A DNA stretch of 64,000 nucleotides from Streptomyces sp. NBC_00569 (GTDB lineage Bacteria; Actinomycetota; Actinomycetes; Streptomycetales; Streptomycetaceae). The DNA lies in the NCBI RefSeq assembly GCF_036345255.1, contig NZ_CP107783.1, positions 9,045,001-9,109,000 on the forward strand, in the 5' to 3' direction. The translations under genes and the position numbers were made by a program. This document shows positions 7,891 through 16,602 of the stretch, piece after piece. The notes under the pieces were generated by a model. It was not told where the DNA came from, searched no databases, and worked only from the letters and a program-made list of their open reading frames with translations. Each line of letters begins with the position of its first letter. Within the stretch, counting starts at the first letter, position 1.

Positions 7891-9552
7891 ATGACGTACG
7901 CCATCACCCAGACCTGCTGCAGCGACGCGACGTGTGTCGCCGTGTGCCCGGTCAACTGCATCCACCCCACCCCCGAGGAGCGGGCGTTCGGCAGCACGGA
8001 GATGCTGCACATCGACCCGGTGTCCTGCATCGACTGCGGCGCGTGCGCCGACGCCTGCCCGGTCGACGCGATCTTCCCGGTGGACACGCTGTCCCCGGCG
8101 CAGAAGGAGTACGCCGCGATCAACGCCGCGTACTTCGACGACAGGGACCGGCACACCGATTCGGGTGCGGACGCGGTCGAGGACGGCCCCAACTTCCATG
8201 CCTGGGGCAGCCCTTCGTTCCCGCGTGTCCTGCCGTCCGACCTCGCGCCGCTCAGGATCGCCGTCGTCGGCACCGGACCGGCCGGGATGTACGCCGTGCA
8301 GGATCTGCTGCTGCACACCAACGCCGAGGTGACCCTCATCGACCGGCTGCCGGTGGCCGGCGGCCTCGTGCGCTACGGCGTGGCGCCGGACCACCCGGCC
8401 ACCAAGAAGGTCGGCGAGACCTTCGCCAGGTTCCACACGCATCACCGGGTGCGTATGCATCTCGGTCTCGAAGTGGGCGACGACGTCACCCCGCAGGAGC
8501 TCGCCGAGCACCACGACGCGGTCGTCTACGCCGTCGGTGCCGCCACTGACCGCCGCCTGTCCGTCCCGGGCGAGGACCTCGCCGGCAGCATCTCGGCACG
8601 CACCTTCGTCGCCTGGTACAACGCACATCCGGACGTGGCACACGACGCGATCGACCTCCGTGCCGAACGTGTCGTGGTCGTCGGCAACGGCAACGTCGCG
8701 CTCGACGTCGCCCGGATCCTGCTCGCCGACCCGGACACCCTCGCCCGCACCGACATCGCCGACCACGCCCTGAAGGCGCTGCGCGAGAGCTCCGTGCGCG
8801 AAGTGGTCCTGCTCGGCCGCCGTGGCCCCGAGGACGCCGCGTACACCACGCCGGAACTGCTCGCGCTGAAGCACGTGCCGGGCCTGCACCTGTTCGTGGA
8901 CGACCACGATCCCCGTACCGGCACGGCCGTCGACGCGGCCGGTGCGAACGACAAGGCCGCCGTCCTGAAGGGTGTTCCCCGCGGCGCCTTCGACGCGGAC
9001 GTGGCGCCGCCGCCCGGGCGGCGCATCGTCCTGCGTTTTCACAGCTCGCCCGTGGAGCTGCTCGGATCGGAACAGGTCCACGCCGTGCGCACCGCAGGGG
9101 CGTCGGGGGAGCGGGTGATCGCGGCGGGCATGGTGCTGCGTGCGATCGGCTACCGCGGAGGACCGCTGTCCGGCCTTCCCTTCGACGAGGTCACCGGCAC
9201 CGTTCCGCACGAGGGCGGGCGCGTCACCGGCATGCCCGGAACGTATGTCGTGGGGTGGATCAAGCGCGGCCCGAGCGGTGGCATCGGCGCCAACCGCACC
9301 TGCGCGGCCGAGACGGTCGCCACGTTGCTGGCCGACGCCGTCTCCGGCGTGTTGCCGACGCCACCGCACGCGCCCAAGGCCTTCCACCGGCTTGCCAGGC
9401 GCCGCAACCGGCGCGTTCTCGACGCGAAGGGCCTGATGGCGATCGAACGGGCCGAGGCCGCGCGGGGGCGCGAGGCCGGCCGGCCGCGGGTCAAGCTGGC
9501 CACGGTCGATGAACTGGTGGCGAGCGCGCGGCGTCGGCGTGTGCTCCGATGA
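7891..9552 (+). CDS. fprB: FprB-type ferredoxin/NADP reductase with N-terminal ferredoxin domain
   Basis: A 553-residue fusion. Residues 1-65 carry two iron-sulfur clusters: a first-site pattern around CSDATCVAVCP and a canonical CIDCGACADACP. The rest is an adrenodoxin-reductase-like flavoprotein with an FAD dinucleotide fold (GTGPAGMYAVQD), a VRYGVAPDHP signature and an NADP fold (VVVGNGNVALDVAR). Actinobacterial FprB moves electrons from NADPH through FAD to ferredoxin. The 19-bp spacing to the di-iron oxygenase gene implies one operon supplying reductant to that enzyme. Confidence 0.93.
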   Translation: MTYAITQTCCSDATCVAVCPVNCIHPTPEERAFGSTEMLHIDPVSCIDCGACADACPVDAIFPVDTLSPAQKEYAAINAAYFDDRDRHTDSGADAVEDGPNFHAWGSPSFPRVLPSDLAPLRIAVVGTGPAGMYAVQDLLLHTNAEVTLIDRLPVAGGLVRYGVAPDHPATKKVGETFARFHTHHRVRMHLGLEVGDDVTPQELAEHHDAVVYAVGAATDRRLSVPGEDLAGSISARTFVAWYNAHPDVAHDAIDLRAERVVVVGNGNVALDVARILLADPDTLARTDIADHALKALRESSVREVVLLGRRGPEDAAYTTPELLALKHVPGLHLFVDDHDPRTGTAVDAAGANDKAAVLKGVPRGAFDADVAPPPGRRIVLRFHSSPVELLGSEQVHAVRTAGASGERVIAAGMVLRAIGYRGGPLSGLPFDEVTGTVPHEGGRVTGMPGTYVVGWIKRGPSGGIGANRTCAAETVATLLADAVSGVLPTPPHAPKAFHRLARRRNRRVLDAKGLMAIERAEAARGREAGRPRVKLATVDELVASARRRRVLR

Positions 9553-9563
9553 GGTGAAACGAT

Positions 9564-9596
9564 GGGCCCGGCGCGGGAGTTGGCGGCGCCGGGCCC
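9564..9596. terminator. Bidirectional terminator between convergent genes
   Basis: A perfect 11-bp stem (GGGCCCGGCGC, 9564-9574, with GCGCCGGGCCC, 9586-9596) and an 11-base loop, placed between the ends of the reductase and permease genes. There is no T-tract, as usual in Streptomyces. Confidence 0.75.
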
Positions 9597-9625
9597 AAGA
9601 CGTCACCCGGAGGTGGGGTGCCGGG

Positions 9626-11062
9626 TCACCCGCGCCGGGCCTCCGTGGGCCGGTGCACGCGCATCATGGCGATGTACACGGCCGCGGAGACCAGGATCCC
9701 GGCCGGCAGGGAGAGGTCCGTGCCGCCCGCCGCGCGGGCGATGGGGCCGGTGTACATCTGTGTGTTGACGCACTGGGACGCGATGGCGGTGGCGACCACC
9801 AGGGCGGTCACGCCGGCCCAGTTGACGCCACCCGTGTACCAGAACGCGCTGCCCCGGGACTCGTCGGTCAGGTCCCTGCCGTCGTAGCGGTTACGGCGCC
9901 ACAGGATGTCGGTGGCGTAGATCGCGATGCTCGGGCCCATCAGCGCCACCATGAGTTCGAGCATGTTGCTCACGGTGTCGAGGAAGTTGGAGACGAGCAG
10001 CGCGTACAGCGTCAGTGCCACACCCAGGGCTCCGTCGAGGGCGACGCTGCGGGACCTGCGGATCCTGACCCCTATCGACTGCAGGGCGAGGCCGGAACTG
10101 TAGGCGGTCATGGCGTTGTTGCAGATCGCGCCGAGGATGACGGCCAGGAGGAAGGCGGGCCTGAACCATCCCGGCAGGATGGTCTCGAGAGCGGTCTGCG
10201 GGTCGGACATGTCGAGTGCGGTTCCTGCCAGGGCGCCGAGCGAGGTGAACAGGACGCCGGGCACGTACGCGCCGAGAGTGGTCCAGCCGGCGATCGCCCA
10301 CGGCGAGGCGGTACGGGGCAGGTAGCGGGCGAAGTCGGCGCTGTTGCTGTACGAGAGCGGCGCGGAGGCGACGAGTGTGATGCCGCCTATCACCACGGCC
10401 CACAACTCCGTGCCGTGGAGCGGGTGTCGGGGCGCGTATCCCCAGTCGACGTGGCCGAGCACATAGCCCGCCAGGACGACGAAGACCGCGGTCAGGGCCA
10501 GGGTGAACGGAAGATAGAGCTTCACGATGGTCGCGTGGCCGTAGACGCTGATGGCGAGCGTCGCCGCGGCGAGCACCACGATGACGACGACCTTGACGCC
10601 CGTCGTGAGTGCGATGCCGGCCTTGTCGACGAGGCTGAACGCGGAGAGCGAGGCCGCGGCCCAGCTGAGGGCCAGATAGCAGACGGACACGAACCAGCCG
10701 GTCAGGGCGATGTTCGCCCGGTTGCCCCGAATGCCGAACATCGCACGCGTGATCACCTGGCTCGGGGTGCCGGCCGCGGGACCGCTCACGGCGACAAGGC
10801 CGACCAGCACCCAGCACAGGTTGCCCGCCGCGATCACGCCCAGCGCCTGCCAGAGGCCCAGGCCCATCAGGATGAGGGCGCCGCCGACCACGAGGCTGAG
10901 GTAGCTCACGTTGGGCGCCGCCCACACGGCGAACAGCTCGCGGGCGTGGCCGTGCCGTTCGGCGTCGGGGATGAAGTCGATGCCGTGCGCCTCCACGCGT
11001 CCGGCCTGGTCGGCAGGGGGTGCGGCAGCTTGTGCCGAGGGGTCTGGGATCGTGGAAGCCAT
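9626..11062 (-). CDS. NCS1-family purine/cytosine permease
   Basis: A 478-residue integral membrane protein of the nucleobase:cation symporter-1 family with about 12 hydrophobic segments. It shows the family features APNVSYLSLVVG near the N-terminus, GTPSQVITRAMFG and SYSNSADFARYLP. Substrates of the family include cytosine, purines, hydantoins and thiamine precursors. The start (ATGGCTTCCACG) has GGAGGAC upstream; the frame extends further 5' but only over the regulatory region. It is divergent from a TetR gene with a 22-bp palindrome between them, so repression relieved by the substrate is likely. Confidence 0.9.
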   Translation of the reverse strand: MASTIPDPSAQAAAPPADQAGRVEAHGIDFIPDAERHGHARELFAVWAAPNVSYLSLVVGGALILMGLGLWQALGVIAAGNLCWVLVGLVAVSGPAAGTPSQVITRAMFGIRGNRANIALTGWFVSVCYLALSWAAASLSAFSLVDKAGIALTTGVKVVVIVVLAAATLAISVYGHATIVKLYLPFTLALTAVFVVLAGYVLGHVDWGYAPRHPLHGTELWAVVIGGITLVASAPLSYSNSADFARYLPRTASPWAIAGWTTLGAYVPGVLFTSLGALAGTALDMSDPQTALETILPGWFRPAFLLAVILGAICNNAMTAYSSGLALQSIGVRIRRSRSVALDGALGVALTLYALLVSNFLDTVSNMLELMVALMGPSIAIYATDILWRRNRYDGRDLTDESRGSAFWYTGGVNWAGVTALVVATAIASQCVNTQMYTGPIARAAGGTDLSLPAGILVSAAVYIAMMRVHRPTEARRG

Positions 11063-11100
11063 GCAGTCCTCCGAACAGGCGAGCACGGGAGCCGACTTGT

Positions 11101-11122
11101 CTATTGGCCACGAATCCAATAG
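11101..11122. promoter_or_regulatory. Palindromic TetR operator between permease and tetR
   Basis: Perfect 7-bp arms CTATTGG and CCAATAG separated by 8 bp. It lies directly before the likely GTG start of the TetR gene and about 40 bp upstream of the permease start, placed to control both genes. Confidence 0.7.
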
Positions 11123-11132
11123 TGAGCAGGGG

Positions 11133-11795
11133 GTGCCGTCAAGCACCCGGCCGAAACGGGTGCGGAAGAATCCGGAGGCCCGCCGTGCCGAGATCGTGGC
11201 CGCGGCGGCGGCGATCGCCCTCTCGGAGGGCCTCGAATGCATCACGATGCGCCGGGTCGCCGACGAACTCGCGGTGCGCCCCGGCCTGATCAGCCACTAC
11301 TTCCCGGTCGCGGAGGACCTCGTCGCCGAGGCCTTCGGCGTGGCGGCGACGGCCGAGCTGGACGAACTGATTCCCGTGGATCGGCCCGAGGGCGAGACGC
11401 TGGAGGACCTGGCCCGCTTCTTCCGCCTGACCACCGGGGAGCGCTTCGACGGCATGAGCCGCCTGTGGCTGAACGCCAGGCATCTGAGCCGCTACCGCGA
11501 CAGGCTGCGCGACCGCGTGGGCCACCAGGAGGCCCAGTGGCGCGAACGCCTGACCCAGCTCATCCGCGACGGCGTGGCGACCGGAGTTCTCAGCACCGAG
11601 GACCCTGAGGTGACCGCCATCCAGATCCTCGTGGTCCTGGACGGCCTCGGCGCCCACGCCAACACGGAGCTGACCAACCGCCCCCCGGCGGTGACGGCCA
11701 TGGCCGTCATCACCGCGGAGCGCGAACTGGGCGTGCCTGCCGGGACACTCACCGAACTGATCGCGGCCCAGCGCGATCCGAACGAAAGGGCGTGA
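11133..11795 (+). CDS. TetR-family regulator of the NCS1 permease
   Basis: A 220-residue TetR protein. Its N-terminal helix-turn-helix (ITMRRVADELAVRPGLISHYF) is typical of the BetI-like branch, and the C-terminal half is an all-helical ligand and dimer domain. I chose GTG 11133 because the palindrome at 11101-11122 should lie outside the coding region. The ATG at 11061 in the same frame would place the operator inside the gene and overlap the permease start. It probably senses a nucleobase-like ligand (inference from the divergent permease). Confidence 0.82.
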   Translation: MPSSTRPKRVRKNPEARRAEIVAAAAAIALSEGLECITMRRVADELAVRPGLISHYFPVAEDLVAEAFGVAATAELDELIPVDRPEGETLEDLARFFRLTTGERFDGMSRLWLNARHLSRYRDRLRDRVGHQEAQWRERLTQLIRDGVATGVLSTEDPEVTAIQILVVLDGLGAHANTELTNRPPAVTAMAVITAERELGVPAGTLTELIAAQRDPNERA

Positions 11796-11927
11796 TCGCG
11801 TCCCGGCACGCTCCGACCGAAAGGCCCTGGTTGAACCTGGGCGCCCCCATGGCATGAGCTGACGGTCGCGCGGGCGGGTCAGCGGCGCCGGGAAGCCATG
11901 CAGCGCGTGCGCCGCTGGGGTCCGCGG

Positions 11928-12164
11928 TCAGGTCGGACCGGTCCAGCCCATCGTCGGCGCGCCGTCCGACACCGCCTGGTCCCCGGCCGCGCCGGAGATC
12001 GCCTGGGCGAACCGGCGGATGTGCGGCATGCCCCGCCCCCTCACGGCCGGAGCCTCGCCCTCGGTGCCGCATTCATCTCCGTGTCCGTGCGCGTCGAACC
12101 GCGGGCCCCGCAGCTCCCGGTGGACGTGCGCCTCATGGCCCGTCCCGGCATGGCGCCGCTCCAC
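11928..12164 (-). CDS. Possible small hypothetical protein
   Basis: A 78-codon open frame whose C-terminal third (MPHIRRFAQAISGAAGDQAV) looks more protein-like than the Arg/His/Gly-rich N-terminus. I do not recognise a family and see no strong ribosome binding site. The real product, if any, may start at the internal Met for about 33 residues. It is the only candidate gene in the 460-bp stretch from 11796 to 12257, which otherwise shows nothing I can support. Confidence 0.25.
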   Translation of the reverse strand: MERRHAGTGHEAHVHRELRGPRFDAHGHGDECGTEGEAPAVRGRGMPHIRRFAQAISGAAGDQAVSDGAPTMGWTGPT

Positions 12165-12257
12165 GTCCTCGGCTTCCTCCGGGCTGCGTGCGGCAAGGGT
12201 CCCGGACCGCCGACCCGTCCTTCTCCGCCGCTCCGCGTGACCCGGGGGTGCGCAGGG

Positions 12258-12653
12258 TCACGGATTGTTCAGGTGGAGCTGGACCTCGACCTCCTGGTCG
12301 CCGGCGACCTTGCCGACCTTCTCGACGGCGAACGCCGCGTCCAGGGTCCGGCAGAGGCGTTCCACCGCCACCGGGCAGCCCTGGAGATCCGCCGTGACCG
12401 TTCCGGCGAGCACGGTGCCGGTGACATCGGCGGGGGAGTGCTCCACGAGGAAGTGGCCCGTCCACGCGGCGGGGCGCGGCCCCTCGTTGCCGTGGGGGAC
12501 GGCTTCGCCGCGGTCGGAGTCGAAGTGGTCGCCCAGGAAGTGGAAGACCGCGTCGGCGTCCGGCGCGGAGCAGTCGCCGAGCATGACCTCCACCAGGTCC
12601 CGGGACGAGGAGGCCTCCGCGGGGAAGGCTGTCGAAGCTGATGTGCCGTTCAC
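12258..12653 (-). CDS. Hypothetical protein, 131 residues
   Basis: An unrecognised small, acidic, soluble protein without membrane segments. A central block (VFHFLGDHFDSDRGEAV) and a C-terminal strand-rich region (KVAGDQEVEVQLHLN) look folded. The start is GTG with GGAG six bases upstream. It lies 78 bp downstream of the Rieske/FAD oxidoreductase in the same direction, so it may be co-transcribed. Its leader carries three tandem 8-bp repeats (12666-12689). Confidence 0.6.
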   Translation of the reverse strand: MNGTSASTAFPAEASSSRDLVEVMLGDCSAPDADAVFHFLGDHFDSDRGEAVPHGNEGPRPAAWTGHFLVEHSPADVTGTVLAGTVTADLQGCPVAVERLCRTLDAAFAVEKVGKVAGDQEVEVQLHLNNP

Positions 12654-12665
12654 GTCGTTCTCCGT

Positions 12666-12689
12666 GTCTCTCGGTCTCTCGGTCTCTCA
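12666..12689. repeat. Three tandem 8-bp repeats in a leader
   Basis: GTCTCTCG, GTCTCTCG and GTCTCTCA follow one another without spacing. They lie 13 bp upstream of the GTG start of the 131-residue hypothetical gene, so slippage there would change the leader length. Confidence 0.8.
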
Positions 12690-12731
12690 AGGAACGGTCT
12701 CTACGGGAAGCGGTGCAGTCGGTCGCGACTG

Positions 12732-14324
12732 TCAGGGCCCACTCGTCGTGGCGCCTCCTTCCCCGTCATCCGGTGCGGGCGACGTACCCGGCAGCTCCAC
12801 CGGCGCGAGGGGCCACATGGCCGGTCCCTGAAGGACCGACCCGTCCGTGGCGAAGCGCGAACCGTGACAGGGGCACTCCCACGTCGTCTCCGCCGCGTTG
12901 AACGCCACGATGCAGCCCAGATGCGTACAGCGCGCCGAGACGGCGTGGACCGTGCCGTCCTCGGCGCGGTGAACGGCGCACCGGTGCCCGTCCACACGCA
13001 CCACCGCGCCCGATCCCGGCGGGATCTCGGTGACGGAGTCGACGTGGGCGGTGTGCAGCCGGTCGCGGACGAAGTGCCGTGCGACATCGGCCTGTTGACG
13101 CAGCAGCGCGGGCGCCTCCCGCATCGCGCTCCACAGGCGGCGGGGGTCGTACAGCTCGGCCCAGGGAACCTCGTCGCCGGTGATCAGCCCGCTCAGCAGC
13201 TGCCCGGCCAGGACGCCGCTGCTCATGCCCCACCCGCCGAAGCCCGTCGCCACATACGTGTGCCGGGCCCCGGGGTGCAGGGGCCCGATCATCGGGATCC
13301 CGTCGCCGGAGTCGTTGTCCTGGGCTGCCCAGTGGTACGCGGTGTCCTCGACGGCGAAGTGCTCGCGCATCCACGAGTCGAGCCGTGCGAAGGACGCCGC
13401 CGCGTCGCCCGTACCCGGGGTGAAGCTCTCCCCGGTCACGATGAGCAGCCGCTGCCCGTCCGCGCCGTACGGAGCGGTGCGCACCGAACGCCTGCCCTCG
13501 TCCTCGGTGATGAACATGCCGGGCGGGCCCGGGTCGGTGGCGAGCGGGGCGGCCACGACGAGTTCCCGGCGCGGCTGGAGGCGGGCGAACAGGAACGCGC
13601 GGTCGAAGATCGGGAAATGGGTGGCGACGACGACGGCCCCCGCGGTCACCGTGTGCTGCGCCTCGGTGGTCACCGTGCACGGGATGCCGCCGAGCATCTC
13701 GGTCACGCGGGACCGCTCGAAGATCACGCAGCCCTGCGCGACCAGGTCCTCGGCGAGGGCCAGCAGATACTTGCGGGGGTGGAACTGCGCCTGGTCGTCC
13801 ACCCGCACCGCCCCCGCGACGGCGAAGGGCAGGCCCGTGTCCTCGGTGTACCGCGCCGGGAGCCCGGCCTCGCGAGCGGCCTCGGCCTCGGCGCGCAGTA
13901 CGTCCGTGCCTTCCTGGCGGACCGAGTAGGTGAAGGCCGGGACGCGCTCCAGGTCGCAGTCGATCGCCACCCCGGCGCAGATCTCGGCCACGCGCTCCAC
14001 CGCGCCCTGCTGCGACATCGCGTACAGCCGGGCGGCCTCCTCGCCGTGCGTACGGCGCAGGCGGTCGTACACGAGGGTGTGCAGCGCGGACACCTTGGCC
14101 GTGGTGTAGCCGGTGACTCCGGCGGCGATGCGGTCGGCCTCGAGTACGGCGACGGTCCGGCCGGCGCGTGTCAGTTCCCACGCGGTGCTGAGCCCGGCGA
14201 TTCCACCACCGACCACCACGACGTCGACCTCGACGTCCTCGGTGAGCGGTGGGTAGGCAGTCGTGCCGCTCGTGTGCATCCAGTACGACTCGCCCCGTCC
14301 GGGCAGTTCGGGTGTCGGCGCCAC
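12732..14324 (-). CDS. FAD-dependent oxidoreductase with C-terminal Rieske domain
   Basis: A 530-residue fusion. An amino-acid-oxidase-type (DAO) FAD domain with VVVGGGIAGLSTAWEL near residues 35-50 and the C-terminal FAD signature ATGFGGWGMSSG is followed by a Rieske [2Fe-2S] domain with both ligand pairs (CTHLGC at about 466, CPCHG at about 484). Such proteins oxidise amine or amino-acid-like substrates; the specific one is unknown. The start is GTG 14324, 8 bases from GGAGG; a TTG two codons earlier would be too close. It is downstream of a SigB-like sigma gene in the same direction, suggesting a stress-linked role. Confidence 0.9.
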   Translation of the reverse strand: MAPTPELPGRGESYWMHTSGTTAYPPLTEDVEVDVVVVGGGIAGLSTAWELTRAGRTVAVLEADRIAAGVTGYTTAKVSALHTLVYDRLRRTHGEEAARLYAMSQQGAVERVAEICAGVAIDCDLERVPAFTYSVRQEGTDVLRAEAEAAREAGLPARYTEDTGLPFAVAGAVRVDDQAQFHPRKYLLALAEDLVAQGCVIFERSRVTEMLGGIPCTVTTEAQHTVTAGAVVVATHFPIFDRAFLFARLQPRRELVVAAPLATDPGPPGMFITEDEGRRSVRTAPYGADGQRLLIVTGESFTPGTGDAAASFARLDSWMREHFAVEDTAYHWAAQDNDSGDGIPMIGPLHPGARHTYVATGFGGWGMSSGVLAGQLLSGLITGDEVPWAELYDPRRLWSAMREAPALLRQQADVARHFVRDRLHTAHVDSVTEIPPGSGAVVRVDGHRCAVHRAEDGTVHAVSARCTHLGCIVAFNAAETTWECPCHGSRFATDGSVLQGPAMWPLAPVELPGTSPAPDDGEGGATTSGP

Positions 14325-14589
14325 GGTCAAGGCCTCCTTCCCCCGCGACCCCCTAAAACATGGTGACCGCGATGCCGGTGAGGCGCTCGTCGAGTGGGGG
14401 AGGCGGACGCGAGGACGTCGCGGAGGGGAAACGCTGCGTCCTCGCGCCCCACGGCCGTCGCCCAAGACATCCCGGCGGCGGCCGCTCCCCGCCGGCTGCC
14501 ACCCTTGCTCCCGCCGGGAGCCGAGGCAGGGGGCGGAGTGCAACCCCTGATCCCAGTGTCCTCCCCCTGGACGGACAAAGCGCCAGGTA

Positions 14590-15429
14590 TCAGGCGGCCG
14601 GCAGGCCGTCGGCCGCCCCGTAGTCCCGCCCCGCCTCGGCGCGTACCCGTTCACAGCTGAGATGGATGAGGCGGGAGACGTGCATCTGCGAGATGCCGAA
14701 CTTCTCGGCGATGCGGGCCTGCGTCATGCCCTCGAAGAAACGCAGGTAGAGAATGGCGCGCTCGCGCTCGGGGAGGTGGCGCAGCCCCGTCTTGGCGGCC
14801 TCGCGGTCGGTGATGAGGTCGTACGCGGCGTCGGGTGCGCCGAGCGCGTCGGCGAGGCTCTGTCCGTCATGACCGGACGGGGAGAGTTCCGCGTCGAGGG
14901 AGAGCGCGCTGTAGCTCTCGATCGCCTTGAGCCCGTCCCGGACCTCCGCCTCGGTCAGCCCCGTGTACGCGGCGATGGCGCCGATGCCGGGCTCGGGGCT
15001 GCCGGGGCGCTCGGTGAGGTCGCGGCGGGCCGCGCGGACCTTGTTGCGCAGGTCCTGCACGCGGCGGGGTACGTGCACGTCCCACATCCGGTCGCGGAAG
15101 TGCCGGCGGAGTTCGCCGGTGATGGTGGGCACGGCGTAGCACTGGAAGGGGCCGCGCTCGGGCTGGTAGTGGTTGATCGCCTTGACCAGTCCCATGGCCG
15201 CGACCTGCTCCAGGTCCTCCGTGCTCTCGCCCTTGTTGCGATAGCGGCGGGCGATGCGGTGTGCCATGGGCAGCCACGCCTCGACGAGCTCCTCGCACAG
15301 GAGATCCCGCTCGGGTCCCTCGGCGAGACCGGCCACGCGCGCGAACGCCGCCGTCGTGTCGGGGGAGTCGTCGTGGACGCGCGACGCCCGACGGCGGTGG
15401 GTGCCGACCGCAGTGATGTCAGTGAGCAT
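14590..15429 (-). CDS. SigB/SigF-family RNA polymerase sigma factor
   Basis: A 279-residue sigma-70 group 3 factor. Region 2 includes MAHRIARRYRNKGESTEDLEQVA, region 3 follows, and region 4 ends in the helix-turn-helix TQARIAEKFGISQMHVSRLI. This composition is that of the SigB/SigF/SigG stress and development factors of Streptomyces, usually held by an anti-sigma factor; none is encoded next to it. The start (MLTDITA) has GAGGAG 9 bases upstream. A SigB-like promoter faces the other way at 15652-15676, so it may drive the neighbouring VOC gene. Confidence 0.9.
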   Translation of the reverse strand: MLTDITAVGTHRRRASRVHDDSPDTTAAFARVAGLAEGPERDLLCEELVEAWLPMAHRIARRYRNKGESTEDLEQVAAMGLVKAINHYQPERGPFQCYAVPTITGELRRHFRDRMWDVHVPRRVQDLRNKVRAARRDLTERPGSPEPGIGAIAAYTGLTEAEVRDGLKAIESYSALSLDAELSPSGHDGQSLADALGAPDAAYDLITDREAAKTGLRHLPERERAILYLRFFEGMTQARIAEKFGISQMHVSRLIHLSCERVRAEAGRDYGAADGLPAA

Positions 15430-15731
15430 CGGGATTCGCTCCTCAACGGTGTGCCGGCGCGGGCCGCGGGAACGGGCGCCGGCATCCATGAGGAGCGGTA
15501 CGCCGCTCGCAGGTAAGTGCCTCCGGTCCGAAGTATCGACATGCGACCGCACTACGATTCTCCGACCGCACGTGCCCGGATGCGACTCGGGGGGCTCCGC
15601 GTCACGGCGGGTCATCGGAGCTCGGCGGACGGTGTTCCTCCAGGACGTGGTGTGTCGGTCGCGGCGTTACGGGTACCCGGTCGCCGTCAGGGCCCTGACC
15701 GAGCCCCCCGGGCGAAAGGGGGCGGCCTTTC
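15430..15731. other. Intergenic region between sigma factor and VOC gene
   Basis: About 300 bp between divergent starts. It holds the SigB-like promoter at 15652-15676 for the VOC gene. I see no other small gene and no clear promoter for the sigma gene itself. Confidence 0.5.
15652..15676 (+). promoter_or_regulatory. SigB-type promoter
   Basis: GTGT (15652-15655) and GGGTAC (15671-15676) are separated by 15 bases, matching the Streptomyces SigB consensus GNNT-N14-16-GGGTAC/T. It lies 56 bp upstream of the two-domain VOC gene. Confidence 0.6.
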
Positions 15732-16589
15732 ATGAGCAGCAAGCTGATCTCCAGGACCGGAACGGACGACGCCACGTCGCACCACGCGGTCCTCGGCTCT
15801 CCCTGCTGGGTGAGTCTCGCGGCGCGTGATCTGTCGGCCGCGCAGTCGTTCTACGGCGCTGTCCTGGGCTGGACGTTCCGTGCGGGCACGCTGGGTGAGC
15901 GGTTCGTGGTGGCGCTCGCGCAGGGGCGGGCCGTGGCGGGGATCGGGGCGGTCGCTCCGGCTCTGCAGGTTCCCGTCGCGTGGACGCCCTACTTCGCGGT
16001 GGCCGACGCGGACGAGACGGCCGGCCGCGTACAGGAGCGCGGCGGCACGGTCGGCGTCGGTCCGATCGGCTTCCCCACCGGGCGGGCGGCCCTCGTGTCC
16101 GACCGCGCCGGCGCCGTCTTCGGGATCTGGGCGGGCGCGCTCGTCCGCAACTTCGGCGCGTGGCGCCGGGAGGCTCCCTTGTGGCTGCACCTCGTCACGC
16201 GCGACGCGTTCGACGCCGCGATCTTCTACGGGGAGGTCCTCGGGTGGACGAGCCCGGGCTGCTGCGACGTGCGCTACGAGGACGAGGAGGTCGTCCTCGT
16301 CTGTGCCGGACAGCCGGTGGCCGCACTCGGCGGCGGGGCACCGGGGTCGGCCCCCGACCCGCGGGTGCGGCCGCACTGGCAGGTCCGCTTCACGGTCCGG
16401 GATGCCACGGTGTGTGCCCGGGCCGCCGTGGAGCACGGCGGAGCGATCATGGGCCGGCACGCGGACAGGACGGGCGACTCCGTGACCCTGCTCGACCCCG
16501 AGGGCGCCCGGTTCACGGTCTTCGCACCCCGTCCCCACCCGGACATCGGCGCGGAGCCGACGCCGGAGGGTCTCGCGGACCGTCCGTGA
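15732..16589 (+). CDS. Two-domain VOC family protein
   Basis: A 285-residue protein of two tandem glyoxalase-fold units. One begins around WVSLAARDLSAAQSFYGAVLGW (residues 26-47) and the second around LHLVTRDAFDAAIFYGEVLGW (about 152-172); the FYG-VLGW repeat shows an internal duplication. Streptomyces homologues of this size are often induced by osmotic or oxidative stress. The SigB-like promoter upstream and the divergent sigma gene support a stress function. A perfect 11-bp terminator overlaps its stop codon. Confidence 0.88.
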   Translation: MSSKLISRTGTDDATSHHAVLGSPCWVSLAARDLSAAQSFYGAVLGWTFRAGTLGERFVVALAQGRAVAGIGAVAPALQVPVAWTPYFAVADADETAGRVQERGGTVGVGPIGFPTGRAALVSDRAGAVFGIWAGALVRNFGAWRREAPLWLHLVTRDAFDAAIFYGEVLGWTSPGCCDVRYEDEEVVLVCAGQPVAALGGGAPGSAPDPRVRPHWQVRFTVRDATVCARAAVEHGGAIMGRHADRTGDSVTLLDPEGARFTVFAPRPHPDIGAEPTPEGLADRP

Positions 16590-16602
16590 CCGACGGTCCG
16601 CG
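16574..16602. terminator. Terminator overlapping the VOC stop codon
   Basis: Perfect 11-bp arms CGCGGACCGTC (16574-16584) and GACGGTCCGCG (16592-16602) with a 7-base loop; the TGA stop lies in the loop. Confidence 0.7.

Noticed and set aside
11061..11132. ATG 11061 as the TetR start
   Set aside because: It would put a perfect operator palindrome inside the coding region and overlap the divergent permease start; GTG 11133 is more plausible, although its ribosome binding site is weak.
14325..14654. Upstream extension of the Rieske/FAD oxidoreductase
   Set aside because: GTG 14324 has GGAGG at ideal distance and starts the conserved part; the extension is low-complexity.
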